The notes: a model not told the origin generated them from the letters alone. A stretch of DNA of 12,757 nt from Clostridia bacterium (GCA_023228225.1 JALOBO010000037.1:1-12757); one strand, 5' to 3'. Counted from the first letter of the stretch, positions 1 through 7,684 are shown. Made by a program: numbers and translations.

Positions 1-924
1 TTGATTAAATGGTATGCCAATATGATTTTCATCAAATAGTATTTTCATTTCACGGTTTAAATCACGGGTTACTTGATAACGCTTTAATTCTTGCGTTTTT
101 GCATAAATTCTAATAACAACGCCAGAATCTGCAAGTGATTGAACACCTCTATAATATGGACCTTCTTCAATATCTTTGATTTTTTCTTTAATATTTGGGA
201 GATTTTTAATAATTAATTCTTCAACTTTTTTAATATCTTCATTATAACTAATAGAAATGTCGCAAATTGCTGGGGATAGATGAGATGAAGTGTTTATTGC
301 ACCGCGAATATCAGAGTTGTTTATAAGTTTAATATCGCCATTAATATCTTCTAATTTTGTTACGCGAATACCCAAACTAATTACCGTGCCTCTAAATCCG
401 TTAATTTCTATAACATCGCCATGTTTAAATTGTTTTTCAAAAATAATAAACAAACCGCTTATAATATCTTCAATCAAACTTTGAGCACCAAAACTGACTG
501 CTAATGCAATAATTCCGGCACCTGCTAATAATGTACGAGTTTCTACGCCCCAAGCACTTAAAATTAAGAATGTCGCTATTGCAAAACTGATATATTTAAT
601 TATGCTTTTAAATAATTCGCCAATCATTTCTCCTTTGCCACCTTTTTTAATAAGCAAAAAGAGTAAGAATGTTAGCAATTTATCCAACAACCACACAAAG
701 AATAATATTGTAGCACTTTCAAGTATTGTAACATAGTGTTGTTCGAAAAAGCCTACAATATTAAAAAACTTGCCTATTGAATTTTCGACAATAAGTGCAA
801 ACTGTGAATTTGGAAATATCACATCAGACAAAATTGCCAGCATAATAGTTACAAATACAACGCAACCTACAATAATAATGTTAACTCGTTCTTTCTTGGA
901 TTTTGATTTTAAAAATTTAAACAT
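1..924 (-). CDS. MscS-family mechanosensitive ion channel (C-terminus cut by window edge)
   Basis: Small-conductance mechanosensitive channel that opens in the membrane under hypo-osmotic stress (family knowledge). I translated the minus strand from an ATG at 924; the frame stays open to base 1, giving 308 residues with no stop, so the C-terminus is missing. Predicted membrane segments are about residues 15-37, 64-92 and 106-128. The pore helix at 135-157 is Gly/Ala-rich (GAGIIALAVSFGAQSL), typical of MscS TM3. The beta domain follows, with FKHGDVIEINGFRGTV (166-181) and INNSDI (201-206). The visible end (HIGIPFNQ) matches the family's final beta strand, so probably only a few residues are lost. 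AAGGAG lies 7 nt before the start. The gene begins 45 bp after the stop of the fibronectin-like gene, so the two are probably co-transcribed. Family assignment is firm; the physiological role is not. Confidence 0.93.
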   Translation of the reverse strand, partial: MFKFLKSKSKKERVNIIIVGCVVFVTIMLAILSDVIFPNSQFALIVENSIGKFFNIVGFFEQHYVTILESATILFFVWLLDKLLTFLLFLLIKKGGKGEMIGELFKSIIKYISFAIATFLILSAWGVETRTLLAGAGIIALAVSFGAQSLIEDIISGLFIIFEKQFKHGDVIEINGFRGTVISLGIRVTKLEDINGDIKLINNSDIRGAINTSSHLSPAICDISISYNEDIKKVEELIIKNLPNIKEKIKDIEEGPYYRGVQSLADSGVVIRIYAKTQELKRYQVTRDLNREMKILFDENHIGIPFNQ

Positions 925-969
925 TTTCTTTCTCCTTTGTTTTGTTTATATATAAATGCATTTTGTGCA

Positions 970-2307
970 TTAATATGCCATAAATTGTTCTGTTAAAACA
1001 TTAACGGTATCAAAAAGTAGATTTGTTAGTACTAATGTATTTGAATCAACATACCGTATATAAAATTCTATAACATATTCGCTTAATGGTATCAAATTAT
1101 CAAACACTATATTACCCACTAAATAAGATTCTTGATATAATTCAATAGTAATATCTTTTTGATCAATAATTACATCGCCAGATTTAATAATTGCATAATA
1201 ACTTGCATCTAATATGTACATATCTGGATATACCACTGCCTCTATAAAAGTTTCGCCCACATAATTTACATAAGCATAGGCATTAATAATAAGTGGCGAA
1301 TTGACAGTTTTTTCATCTAACACAATTGCCGTATCATCAGTTAAAATAACAATCAATTTTATATTTAAGTAACCCGAAACTTTTGGTATATCCAAAATTA
1401 TAAAAGTAAATTGACTATTCGTAACTAAAATATTTTCAAATTCTATTTCATAAGGCTCTTCCTCTTCTCCTTGTGAATTCATAAAATATGAATAATCAAT
1501 GTATATATCTTTGATTTCAGATTTATAATCAATATAAGATAGTCCACCTTCAAAAGTAAACATTTCGGGATTGTTATCATCTACGACAAAATCGGCGCTT
1601 ATAAACTGCCCCGAATAATCTCTTGTTGTTTCAATTGTGTGCTCTGCAAATATACATTCGCGGTTGATACTGTCAACAGCCACCACTTTTACATTATAAA
1701 TAGTGTTTTCTGTTAAATTTTCAAAAACGCCTTCATTTTGTCCAATTATTAACTCTTGTATAATATTTGTAATGCCATCATAAGCAATTATTTTTATTGA
1801 GACATCTATTAAGGTTTTATCATCATCTAACATTATTACACTGTAATAAATGTCTGTGCCAATACTTTCTAGTCTATTTAAGTCAGCGCTTGCCGGTGTT
1901 ATATATTTTGTTTTTGTTTGAATTGTTTGCTCTGTTAAAATATATTCGCCAAAACCACTAGACCCCATCACCGATATTGTATACTGCGTATTTGGTCTTA
2001 AATCATAAAAGACGCCACAATCTTCTCCAATTTTTAAAGACTCTTCAACACTTTCTATATTACTTTCGGCAATTATTTTTAAAGAACTTTCATCTAATGT
2101 GTTACCTTCATCTAATACTTCTACTTGATAATAAACATTTGTGCCAACGCTCTCCAAACTTAAAATGTTTGCACTTGCACTAGCGGTCGTTGGCGATATA
2201 ACAGCGACAACTACAACAACAGAGGTAACAACAAAAGAAGATATCCAGTTTTGCACTAACTGCCTTTTTCGCCTTTCGTTTAAATTTGCCTTTCTTTGTT
2301 TATCCAA
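970..2307 (-). CDS. Membrane-anchored surface protein with two fibronectin III-like repeats, unknown function
   Basis: I do not recognise a named family. I chose the TTG at 2307 over an upstream in-frame TTG at 2319 because the only good ribosome binding site, GGAGG (2313-2317), lies inside those first codons and 5 nt before the TTG at 2307. The 445-residue product has a basic N-terminus (KQRKANLNERRKRQ), one hydrophobic segment at about 22-38, then an acidic, beta-rich outside part. Two tandem repeats are visible at roughly 48-137 and 142-230. They share the pattern LES(V/I)GT(N/D)(V/I)YY, then KIIA, IG..GVF and N(T)xY, followed by an acidic or Thr-rich linker, much like fibronectin III-type modules. 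The remaining ~210 residues look like further beta modules. No sortase motif or enzyme motif is seen. An adhesion or cell-envelope role is inference. Confidence 0.75.
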   Translation of the reverse strand: MDKQRKANLNERRKRQLVQNWISSFVVTSVVVVVAVISPTTASASANILSLESVGTNVYYQVEVLDEGNTLDESSLKIIAESNIESVEESLKIGEDCGVFYDLRPNTQYTISVMGSSGFGEYILTEQTIQTKTKYITPASADLNRLESIGTDIYYSVIMLDDDKTLIDVSIKIIAYDGITNIIQELIIGQNEGVFENLTENTIYNVKVVAVDSINRECIFAEHTIETTRDYSGQFISADFVVDDNNPEMFTFEGGLSYIDYKSEIKDIYIDYSYFMNSQGEEEEPYEIEFENILVTNSQFTFIILDIPKVSGYLNIKLIVILTDDTAIVLDEKTVNSPLIINAYAYVNYVGETFIEAVVYPDMYILDASYYAIIKSGDVIIDQKDITIELYQESYLVGNIVFDNLIPLSEYVIEFYIRYVDSNTLVLTNLLFDTVNVLTEQFMAY

Positions 2308-2331
2308 GTAATCCTCCAACTTAAACGCTAT

Positions 2332-2359
2332 ATTATATCACAAATTTTTTTGCCTACAA
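2332..2359 (-). promoter_or_regulatory. Probable sigma-A promoter (extended -10) for the fibronectin-like gene
   Basis: Read on the minus strand, TGATATAAT gives an extended -10 (TATAAT at 2337-2332). A weak -35, TTGTAG (2359-2354), lies 16 bp upstream. Transcription would start near 2325, only about 8 nt before the GGAGG ribosome binding site, which supports the TTG start at 2307. Confidence 0.5.
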
Positions 2360-2390
2360 AATAAAAATATCATATTTTGTAAAATACCCT

Positions 2391-2428
2391 ATTAAAAGTC
2401 CGCTAATAAATTTCAGCGGACTTTTAAT
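2391..2428 (-). terminator. Rho-independent terminator after dpaB
   Basis: A perfect 14-bp inverted repeat (ATTAAAAGTCCGCT, 10-nt loop, AGCGGACTTTTAAT), with U-rich 3' arms on both strands. It lies 26 bp beyond the dpaB stop and upstream of the promoter of the next minus-strand gene. It should end the dpaAB transcript. Confidence 0.8.
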
Positions 2429-2453
2429 AAATTATTTTGTAGTTTAAATTAAT

Positions 2454-3032
2454 TTAATATTTTGTTAAAATTACCGGCTCAATTTGTTTGCCGTTTAACG
2501 CCTCTAAAATTGTAGACTCTAATAAGTCAAAATTTGCTATTAAAGAATTAGGCTTTTTAACTGAGTCATCTTGACAAAATGGTACAAAATAAACATTTTT
2601 TGTAGATAGTAGCGTGCCTAAATTTTTTAAATTTAATCCTAGTGCATCATTTGTGGATATACCTATTACAAGTGGTTTATTGTTTCTTAAATGTGCTTTA
2701 ACAGTCATTAATACTGGCGTATCGGTGATTGCGTTTGCAATTTTTGCTAGCGTGTTACCAGTGCATGGGGCAACCGCAAGCACATCAATTAAATTTTGAG
2801 GACCAACTGGTTCAGCAAGCGAAATTGTATTTATAGGCTTGTGTCCAGTTAATTCTGTAATCTTTTGCTTAAAATCTTTTGCATTAAAAAACCTAGTATC
2901 TGTTTGGTCTACGCTATAAGAAAAAATAGGTAAAATTTCATATTCTTTCTGTGTTAATAGTTCAATTTGTTTTAAAATTTTATCATAAGTGCAAAACGAG
3001 CCTGTTATGGCTAATCCTATTCTAATTTTCAT
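2454..3032 (-). CDS. dpaB: Dipicolinate synthase subunit B
   Basis: Flavoprotein-fold subunit of dipicolinate synthase (SpoVFB in Bacillus). With subunit A it oxidises dihydrodipicolinate to dipicolinic acid in the mother cell late in sporulation (family knowledge). The start is the ATG at 3032, not the upstream in-frame TTG at 3044: GGAGG (3038-3042) overlaps the latter and sits 5 nt before the ATG. The 192-residue product is close to the ~200 of the Bacillus protein. It opens with KIRIGLAITGSFCTYDKIL, has the AVAPCTGNTLAKIANAITDTPVLM stretch of the family at about residues 87-110, and keeps the diagnostic NLKNLGTLLSTKNVYFVPF followed by QDD..KKPNSLIA. It begins 18 bp after the dpaA stop, as an operon, and a strong terminator follows. 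Confidence 0.95.
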   Translation of the reverse strand: MKIRIGLAITGSFCTYDKILKQIELLTQKEYEILPIFSYSVDQTDTRFFNAKDFKQKITELTGHKPINTISLAEPVGPQNLIDVLAVAPCTGNTLAKIANAITDTPVLMTVKAHLRNNKPLVIGISTNDALGLNLKNLGTLLSTKNVYFVPFCQDDSVKKPNSLIANFDLLESTILEALNGKQIEPVILTKY

Positions 3033-3050
3033 ATTTTCCTCCAAAGTATT

Positions 3051-3815
3051 TTAAGTAAAATCTTTAAGTATTTCCTGTACAATAATTTCGCCTGCTGTAC
3101 AAGGAGAAAATTTACCAGGTAACGCAGGAGCAGACAAAAATTTGAATTTGTAGTTGTATAAATTTTGAATGTTAAGGCACGATACAGAAGCAACTTCCAT
3201 TATTAATGCATTATCTGCTACCTTTCTTAAAATATTATCGGTTAAAATTTGTGCCGGAACCGTATTTATAATTACATCATAGTCTGCAATTTTTTCTTGT
3301 AACTCATCTATCCTAATAGCGTCTTTACAAAATAAATATGCAGAAGCATAATTATTTTCCGAACGGTTTGCTATTGTCGTATCAATGCCAAGTCTTGTAT
3401 TTAATACCGCTATTGCCTTGCCCACTCGCCCACCACCTAAAATAAGTGTTTTTAAATAAAAAATTGATTTATCAGTGTTTTGTATTAACAGCGAAAGCAC
3501 GCCTTCGGCGGTTAATAATGCATTTTGCACAGTAATAACTTCACTACTAAGTAGATTTTTATATTTTATATTCTTTTGTTCTAGATTAATTAATATCTCT
3601 GATTTTTGCTCTCCACCGAAAACTTTACTATTAGGTACCAGTTCACAAATTTCGCTTATTAAAAGTTTGCGTGCGGGGGCGAAAATATAAATTACATTTT
3701 CAGTGTCTAAAACAGCATTTCCAAACTTAAATTCTTTTGTCATATAGCCAAGTGATGCAAGTTTTTTTATAACATACGAGTTGCGTTTATCAGTTAATTC
3801 CACACAAAAAATCAT
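3051..3815 (-). CDS. dpaA: Dipicolinate synthase subunit A
   Basis: NAD(P)-binding subunit of dipicolinate synthase (SpoVFA). It is 254 residues, against about 297 in Bacillus; the shortfall lies in the N-terminal domain, as is common in clostridial versions. A Rossmann glycine motif (LILGGGRVGKAIAVL) sits in the centre at about residues 124-138, followed by IANRSEN. The C-terminal signature LSAPALPGKFSPCTAGEII matches the APGLPG...TAGQI region of Bacillus DpaA. The start is ATG at 3815, with GGAG (3824-3827) 8 nt upstream. It heads the dpaAB operon and is divergent from the ATPase-lysC-asd genes, sharing a 111-bp intergenic region. A mother-cell sigma factor (sigma-K) would be expected, but I could not find a convincing promoter match. 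Confidence 0.94.
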   Translation of the reverse strand: MIFCVELTDKRNSYVIKKLASLGYMTKEFKFGNAVLDTENVIYIFAPARKLLISEICELVPNSKVFGGEQKSEILINLEQKNIKYKNLLSSEVITVQNALLTAEGVLSLLIQNTDKSIFYLKTLILGGGRVGKAIAVLNTRLGIDTTIANRSENNYASAYLFCKDAIRIDELQEKIADYDVIINTVPAQILTDNILRKVADNALIMEVASVSCLNIQNLYNYKFKFLSAPALPGKFSPCTAGEIIVQEILKDFT

Positions 3816-3926
3816 AAATTTAACTCCAATCTATAATACATATTATGAAATTAATAAAAAAGTGGCACACTTGAAAAATTTTTTAATATAAAGAAGTAGA
3901 GCCATTTTTAAATATAGGAGAGAATT

Positions 3927-4967
3927 ATGGAAACAAAAAAATATTTTGCAGGTGTAAATTCAGCGACAGGATTTTATAATTATTACAGTTATTTATTTGA
4001 TAACGAAAAAGAAGGATTTTTATATATTCTAAAAGGTGGACCTGGCACAGGCAAAAGCACATTAATGAAAAAAGTAGGTGCAGCCTTAGAAGAAAAAGGC
4101 GAGTCGGTAGAATATTTTTACTGCTCATCTGACAGTTGCAGTTTAGATGGCGTAAGAGCAGTAGACTCAAATATTGCCGTTGTTGATGGAACCGCTCCGC
4201 ATACCATGGACCCGGGCGCTCCTGGGGCAAAGGAAATTATAATTAATTTAGGACAGTTTATTGGTGAAGATATAAAAAAATATAAACAACGTATCTTTAC
4301 AATAAATAATAATAAACAACAGTTGTTTAATCTTGCTTACAAATATATTGCCTCCGCTACTAGTTTGCTTGAAGCAAACAGAATTTTATATAGTTCAGTA
4401 ACAAACTTATATCTTAATAACAATGTTGCCATTCAATTATTTGACAAAGTAACTCACGAGAATCAAACAAGTTTTACGAGTGAGCGCAAACTTTTTGAAA
4501 CTGCAATTACTCCCGAGGGTGTGTTAAGATTTACCGATACAAATGCCTATAAAGAAATAATTGGATTAAAAGGAAATCCGTATGCGGGCGAATTAATATT
4601 ACAAGAACTTGCCGAAAAATTAACCAAATCAGGCTATGATTTTATTTCATTTTACTCCCCGCTTTCGCCGAGCATAAGAGAAAGTATTAGCGTAAACGAC
4701 ACTTTGTTTACACTAAGCGATGAAGTTAAAGTCACATCACAAATAGAATTGTTAAGCGACTTAAAAGATAATAAAGTTGCATTATTTAATGAGATACAAG
4801 AAAATAAAACACTAATGAATACCCTGGTAGAAAAAACGCACCAAACTTTATATAAATCTAAGATTGAACATTTAAAATTGGAAACAATGTATTATTCTTG
4901 TATGGATTTTGTAAGCATAACAGAAGTGACTAACAATTTAATTAAACAAATATTTAATTCATTATAA
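3927..4967 (+). CDS. P-loop ATPase, PRK06851-like family, with degenerate second P-loop
   Basis: A 346-residue protein built as two related halves. The N-terminal half has a clear Walker A motif, LKGGPGTGKST (35-45), then VEYFYCSSDSCSLDGVR and a conserved VVDGTAPH (86-92). The C-terminal half starts at ITPEGVL (194-200) and repeats the layout, but its P-loop equivalent reads LKGNPYAGEL (214-223). There the catalytic Lys becomes Glu222 and the next Ser becomes Leu223, so it should not bind ATP. From memory, relatives occur in clostridial spore formers and usually have a proper second P-loop; their biochemical function is unknown. Its position between dpaAB and lysC-asd fits a sporulation link, by inference. 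The start is supported by AGGAGAG 5 nt before the ATG. Confidence 0.8.
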   Translation: METKKYFAGVNSATGFYNYYSYLFDNEKEGFLYILKGGPGTGKSTLMKKVGAALEEKGESVEYFYCSSDSCSLDGVRAVDSNIAVVDGTAPHTMDPGAPGAKEIIINLGQFIGEDIKKYKQRIFTINNNKQQLFNLAYKYIASATSLLEANRILYSSVTNLYLNNNVAIQLFDKVTHENQTSFTSERKLFETAITPEGVLRFTDTNAYKEIIGLKGNPYAGELILQELAEKLTKSGYDFISFYSPLSPSIRESISVNDTLFTLSDEVKVTSQIELLSDLKDNKVALFNEIQENKTLMNTLVEKTHQTLYKSKIEHLKLETMYYSCMDFVSITEVTNNLIKQIFNSL

Positions 4968-4976
4968 AAATTGGCA

Positions 4977-5007
4977 TTGACTTATTTAAACTTTTTTTCA
5001 CTATAAA
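4977..5007 (+). promoter_or_regulatory. Possible sigma-A promoter for lysC-asd
   Basis: TTGACT (4977-4982) and TATAAA (5002-5007), with a 19-bp spacer that is longer than ideal, lie in the 120-bp gap before lysC. No lysine riboswitch or T-box leader fits in this short gap. Confidence 0.35.
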
Positions 5008-5087
5008 TCATAAAATTAATATAGGGGATTTACCTTTTTTGATTAATGCACAAAAGAAAAAAATACTAATTTACAGAGAGGATAAAT

Positions 5088-6287
5088 ATGAGAATAGTTT
5101 ATAAATATGGGGGTTCAAGTGTAGCCACACTTGAAAAAATTAATGCAATAGCACAACGGTTAAAGTTTTTGCACGATAAAGGATATGAACTTGTAGTTGT
5201 TGTTAGTGCAATGGGCAAAACAACAAATGAACTAATAACTACCGCACAGCAATTATCTAGTAAACCTAATAAGCGTGAACTTGATGCATTAATGTGTACA
5301 GGCGAAATTAAAAGTATAACACTACTTGCGATAGCACTTAATGAATTAGGCGTGCCTGCTGTTTCATTTAATGCATATCAGGCTGGAATATATACTAATA
5401 ATAATCATACACGGGCATTTATAGACCACATAGACACAACAAAACTTGAAAAAGTTTTAGCCGAAAATGCTATTGCAATAGTTGCAGGTTTTCAAGGAGT
5501 AACTGAAAGTGGCGATTTAGCAACACTGGGAAGAGGTGGTTCCGATACAACAGCGGTAGCACTTGCAGCCGCACTAAAATGCGATTGTAACATTTATACT
5601 GATGTAAGTGGAATCTATTCAATAGACCCACGTATTTACGCCAGCGCAAAAAAATTAGACACTATACCATATTCCGATATGATGGAACTGGCAGTTAATG
5701 GAGCAAATGTATTGGAACCGCGTTCGGTAGAATTAGCGGCAAAATTTGGCGTAAAACTTTATGTTGGTCAATCACTTGAAAGCGAACAAAAAGGAACAAT
5801 AGTTATGAATGGCAAAGATTATTTTGAAAGAATTATTATAAGTGGAATTGCTGTAAAAGAGCATATCAGTCTAGTGAGCCTAAAATTAAATAATGTTGAC
5901 AAACGCCTTTTGTATAAAGTATTTGGGATAATTGCTAAAAGTTCAATTAATTTAAATATGGTTAGTTGTCAAAATTTTTTAGATAATACAATATTGTCTT
6001 TCAGTTGTTCACTGACACAAGCCGAAGAATTTATTGATAGTTTTAAAACTGATGCGGATTTAAATGAAATTGAAATCAATATTCAAAAAGATTTAACGCA
6101 AATATCGGTAACCGGAACAGGAATGTCAACGCACACTACATTTATTGCAAATATTTTAAAGACACTTACAGAAAATTATATTGAATTTAGCAATATTACA
6201 AACTCGGAAATTTCATTTTCATTTTTAGTTATGCCCAAATATAAAGAATCGGCAATCAAAGTACTGGCGGAAAGATTTGAAATATAG
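5088..6287 (+). CDS. lysC: Aspartate kinase (single-chain, two ACT domains)
   Basis: Catalyses ATP-dependent phosphorylation of aspartate, the first step towards lysine, threonine, methionine, diaminopimelate and dipicolinate. It is 399 residues, the usual size of Gram-positive aspartokinases. Kinase-domain landmarks: KYGGSSV at 6-12 (canonical KFGGTSV), VSAMGKTTNEL at 39-49, GE at 72-73, TLGRGGSDTTA at 146-156, and TDVSGIYSIDPR at 171-182. Two ACT regulatory domains follow, about 252-322 and 336-399; the second has ISVTGTGM and ITNSEISFSFLV, diverged from the usual ISTSEIKIS. A GAGAGG ribosome binding site precedes the ATG. asd follows 37 bp downstream, so the pair is an operon. Whether the allosteric effector is lysine or diaminopimelate cannot be told. 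The symbol lysC is used for the family; dapG would be an equally fair name given the dipicolinate context. Confidence 0.95.
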   Translation: MRIVYKYGGSSVATLEKINAIAQRLKFLHDKGYELVVVVSAMGKTTNELITTAQQLSSKPNKRELDALMCTGEIKSITLLAIALNELGVPAVSFNAYQAGIYTNNNHTRAFIDHIDTTKLEKVLAENAIAIVAGFQGVTESGDLATLGRGGSDTTAVALAAALKCDCNIYTDVSGIYSIDPRIYASAKKLDTIPYSDMMELAVNGANVLEPRSVELAAKFGVKLYVGQSLESEQKGTIVMNGKDYFERIIISGIAVKEHISLVSLKLNNVDKRLLYKVFGIIAKSSINLNMVSCQNFLDNTILSFSCSLTQAEEFIDSFKTDADLNEIEINIQKDLTQISVTGTGMSTHTTFIANILKTLTENYIEFSNITNSEISFSFLVMPKYKESAIKVLAERFEI

Positions 6288-6324
6288 CATTAAATTTAAA
6301 AAACATTAAGTGAAGGTTTAAAGT

Positions 6325-7317
6325 ATGATAAAAATAAATGTAGCAGTTGTAGGTGCAACAGGACTTGTCGGAAGAACATTTTTAAAGATTTTAGCCGAAA
6401 AAAAATTGAATATAGAAAATCTATATTGTTACGCAAGTGAAAAAAGCGATGGAATTATAATTGAATACAATAATAAACCATATACAGTACAAAAGTTATG
6501 TGAAGAAAATATAATAAACAAAAAAATAGATTATGCGTTATTTTCGGCTGGCTCTGCGGTTTCAGTAGAATTTGCTCCTATTTTTAGTAAACAAGGTACA
6601 GTTGTCATTGATAACAGCAGTGCGTGGCGAATGAATGCCGAAATTCCGCTTGTTGTCCCTGAGGTAAATCCCAATGATGCATTTAAACATCATGGAATTA
6701 TTGCAAATCCTAATTGTAGCACAATTCAGTGTATGCCCCCGCTTAAAGCACTTGATGAAAAGTATAGTTTAAAAAGAGTAATATTTACCACTTTTCAAGC
6801 AGTAAGCGGAAGCGGAATGAAAGGAATTAAAGATTTAGAGTTAACAACTGCTTCCAAAAGTCCGCAATTTTATCCCTATCCTATTTTTAATAATTGTCTG
6901 CCCCATATAGATGCGTTTTTAGAAAATGGTTATACAAAGGAAGAAATGAAAATGGTAAATGAAAGTCGCAAAATCTTAGGTAAACCCGATTTACCTATTA
7001 GTGCGACTTGTGTCCGAGTACCCATACAAAATAGTCATAGCATTGAAATTATAGCGGAATTAGATAAGGATTTTGAGATAACAGATATAGTTACTACATT
7101 AAAAAACTTTGCAGGAATAATAGTACTTGATGATGTAAGTAAAAATATATATCCACTTGCAACAATTGCAACTGGACACGATGAAGTATATGTGGGCAGA
7201 ATAAGGCGAGATTTATCAAATAAAAATGCGGTACGCATTTTTTGTGTAGCCGATAATATTCGTAAAGGCGCCGCAAGTAATGCCGTACAAATTTTAGAAC
7301 TATTACTACAAAAGTAA
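6325..7317 (+). CDS. asd: Aspartate-semialdehyde dehydrogenase
   Basis: Reduces aspartyl phosphate to aspartate semialdehyde with NADPH; the product feeds dihydrodipicolinate synthesis and the Thr/Met branch. It is 330 residues, the normal length. Motifs: the nucleotide-binding loop VVGATGLVGRTFL (8-20); NSSAWRM (97-103); the active-site cysteine in NPNCSTIQ (Cys131); FQAVSGSG (157-164); CVRVP (229-233) with the conserved His238 in NSHS; and KGAASNAVQI (314-323) near the end. A GAAGG site lies 9 nt before the ATG. It is second gene of the lysC-asd unit. dapA, which follows in the Bacillus dipicolinate operon, is not in this window; a regulatory leader region follows instead. Confidence 0.96.
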   Translation: MIKINVAVVGATGLVGRTFLKILAEKKLNIENLYCYASEKSDGIIIEYNNKPYTVQKLCEENIINKKIDYALFSAGSAVSVEFAPIFSKQGTVVIDNSSAWRMNAEIPLVVPEVNPNDAFKHHGIIANPNCSTIQCMPPLKALDEKYSLKRVIFTTFQAVSGSGMKGIKDLELTTASKSPQFYPYPIFNNCLPHIDAFLENGYTKEEMKMVNESRKILGKPDLPISATCVRVPIQNSHSIEIIAELDKDFEITDIVTTLKNFAGIIVLDDVSKNIYPLATIATGHDEVYVGRIRRDLSNKNAVRIFCVADNIRKGAASNAVQILELLLQK

Positions 7318-7377
7318 ACAACTAAATAATTGCAATGTTTAAATGTAAACTTAAATAATCTATATAAACGCGCCTAT

Positions 7378-7404
7378 TTCCGCTTGTCCGGTAGGTAAGC
7401 GGAA
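7378..7404 (+). other. Stem-loop downstream of asd
   Basis: TTCCGCTTGTCC pairs imperfectly with GGTAAGCGGAA (about 11 bp, two G-U pairs). No U-tract follows on either strand, so it is not a classical terminator, though it may still mark the end of the lysC-asd transcript. The rest of 7318-7441 is AT-rich, with nothing else that I can support. The GGTAAGCGG arm is shared with the terminator at 9693-9728. Confidence 0.4.
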
Positions 7405-7441
7405 CATAATAAAAAATATTTAAAAATATATTGTAAAACAT

Positions 7442-7470
7442 TTGACACAAAAATAAATGGGAGTTATAAT
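7442..7470 (+). promoter_or_regulatory. Perfect consensus sigma-A promoter of the riboswitch/TasA/SipW unit
   Basis: TTGACA (7442-7447) and TATAAT (7465-7470) are separated by exactly 17 bp, a complete match to the sigma-A consensus. Transcription should begin near 7477, about 10 nt before the first aptamer. Such a strong promoter is what one expects when control is left to a downstream RNA switch. Confidence 0.9.
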
Positions 7471-7486
7471 ATCGTTGAAAATAAAA

Positions 7487-7569
7487 AAGTATGTAAAAGC
7501 CAACGTTAGAGAAATCTAATCTCGGAAAACTAAAGGGTCTTGAAAAATAGACAGCCAGTTGCCATATTT
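7487..7569 (+). promoter_or_regulatory. GEMM-I cyclic dinucleotide riboswitch, aptamer 1
   Basis: Counting from the last P1 base (7493, taken as position 14 of the Vibrio Vc2 c-di-GMP-I aptamer), the alignment needs no gap to position 47. P1 pairs 7487-7493 with 7563-7569. Position 20 is G (7499). P2 is GUUAGA/UCUAAU closed by a GAAA tetraloop at 7511-7514 (Vc2 32-35). C44 and G45 are kept, A47 is at 7526, and the 3' end CCAGUUGCC gives C92 (7562) and C93 (7563). GGGUCU with a GUCU/AGAC hairpin forms P3. Positions 21 and 46 are C and G instead of the usual G and C. Ligand by homology: c-di-GMP (G20, C92). Identified by eye from remembered consensus, not by a covariance model. Confidence 0.82.
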
Positions 7570-7574
7570 CAAAT

Positions 7575-7658
7575 AATTATGAAAAAGCTAAAACTAGAGT
7601 AATCTAGCGGCGGAAAGCTAAAGGGTCTTAAAAATTAAGATAGCCAGTTGCCATATTT
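7575..7658 (+). promoter_or_regulatory. GEMM-I cyclic dinucleotide riboswitch, aptamer 2 (controls terminator)
   Basis: Same architecture and spacing as aptamer 1, 6 nt downstream of it. G14 is 7581, G20 is 7587, C21 is 7588, P2 is CUAGA/UCUAG with a GUAA tetraloop (7599-7602), and C44-G45-G46-A47 are at 7611-7614. P3 is GCUA/UAGC plus a UCUUAA/UUAAGA hairpin. C92-C93 are 7651-7652. The last 17 nt, AGCCAGTTGCCATATTT (7642-7658), are identical to 7553-7569 of aptamer 1. P1 is weak (UAUG/CAUA, then a U-U mismatch). Its 3' strand is also the 5' arm of the following terminator, so ligand-stabilised P1 should prevent termination: an ON switch. Confidence 0.82.
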
Positions 7659-7684
7659 ATCATTTGATGAATGTGGCTTTTTTA
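7650..7684 (+). terminator. Riboswitch-controlled Rho-independent terminator
   Basis: GCCATATTTATC (7650-7661) pairs with GATGAATGTGGC (7666-7677) over 12 bp, with a few G-U pairs, followed by six U residues. The 5' arm contains C92-C93 and the P1 3' strand of aptamer 2, so terminator and folded aptamer exclude each other. It lies 33 bp before the TasA-like start codon. Confidence 0.87.

Noticed and set aside
290..955. Short plus-strand reading frames at 290-484 and 770-955
   Set aside because: They lie antisense within the MscS gene, lack ribosome binding sites and show no recognisable protein features.
3816..3926. Sigma-K-like promoter for dpaAB (CATAATATG on the minus strand)
   Set aside because: The -10 differs from CATANNNTA and the nearest upstream AC is about 14 bp away rather than 16-17, so the match is no better than chance in such AT-rich DNA.
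3925..4230. Minus-strand 101-residue frame inside the P-loop ATPase
   Set aside because: It is antisense to a convincing Walker A-containing gene and has a low-complexity shadow composition.
7318..7441. T-box, S-box or lysine riboswitch after asd
   Set aside because: No conserved core sequence of those classes is present; apart from the stem-loop at 7378-7404 the stretch is featureless and AT-rich.
7553..7658. Two identical 17-nt copies of AGCCAGTTGCCATATTT, 72 nt apart, as a possible CRISPR or integration repeat
   Set aside because: They are the equivalent 3' ends of two tandem aptamers, with matching stems around them; only two exact copies occur and the third aptamer diverges as RNA structure would allow.
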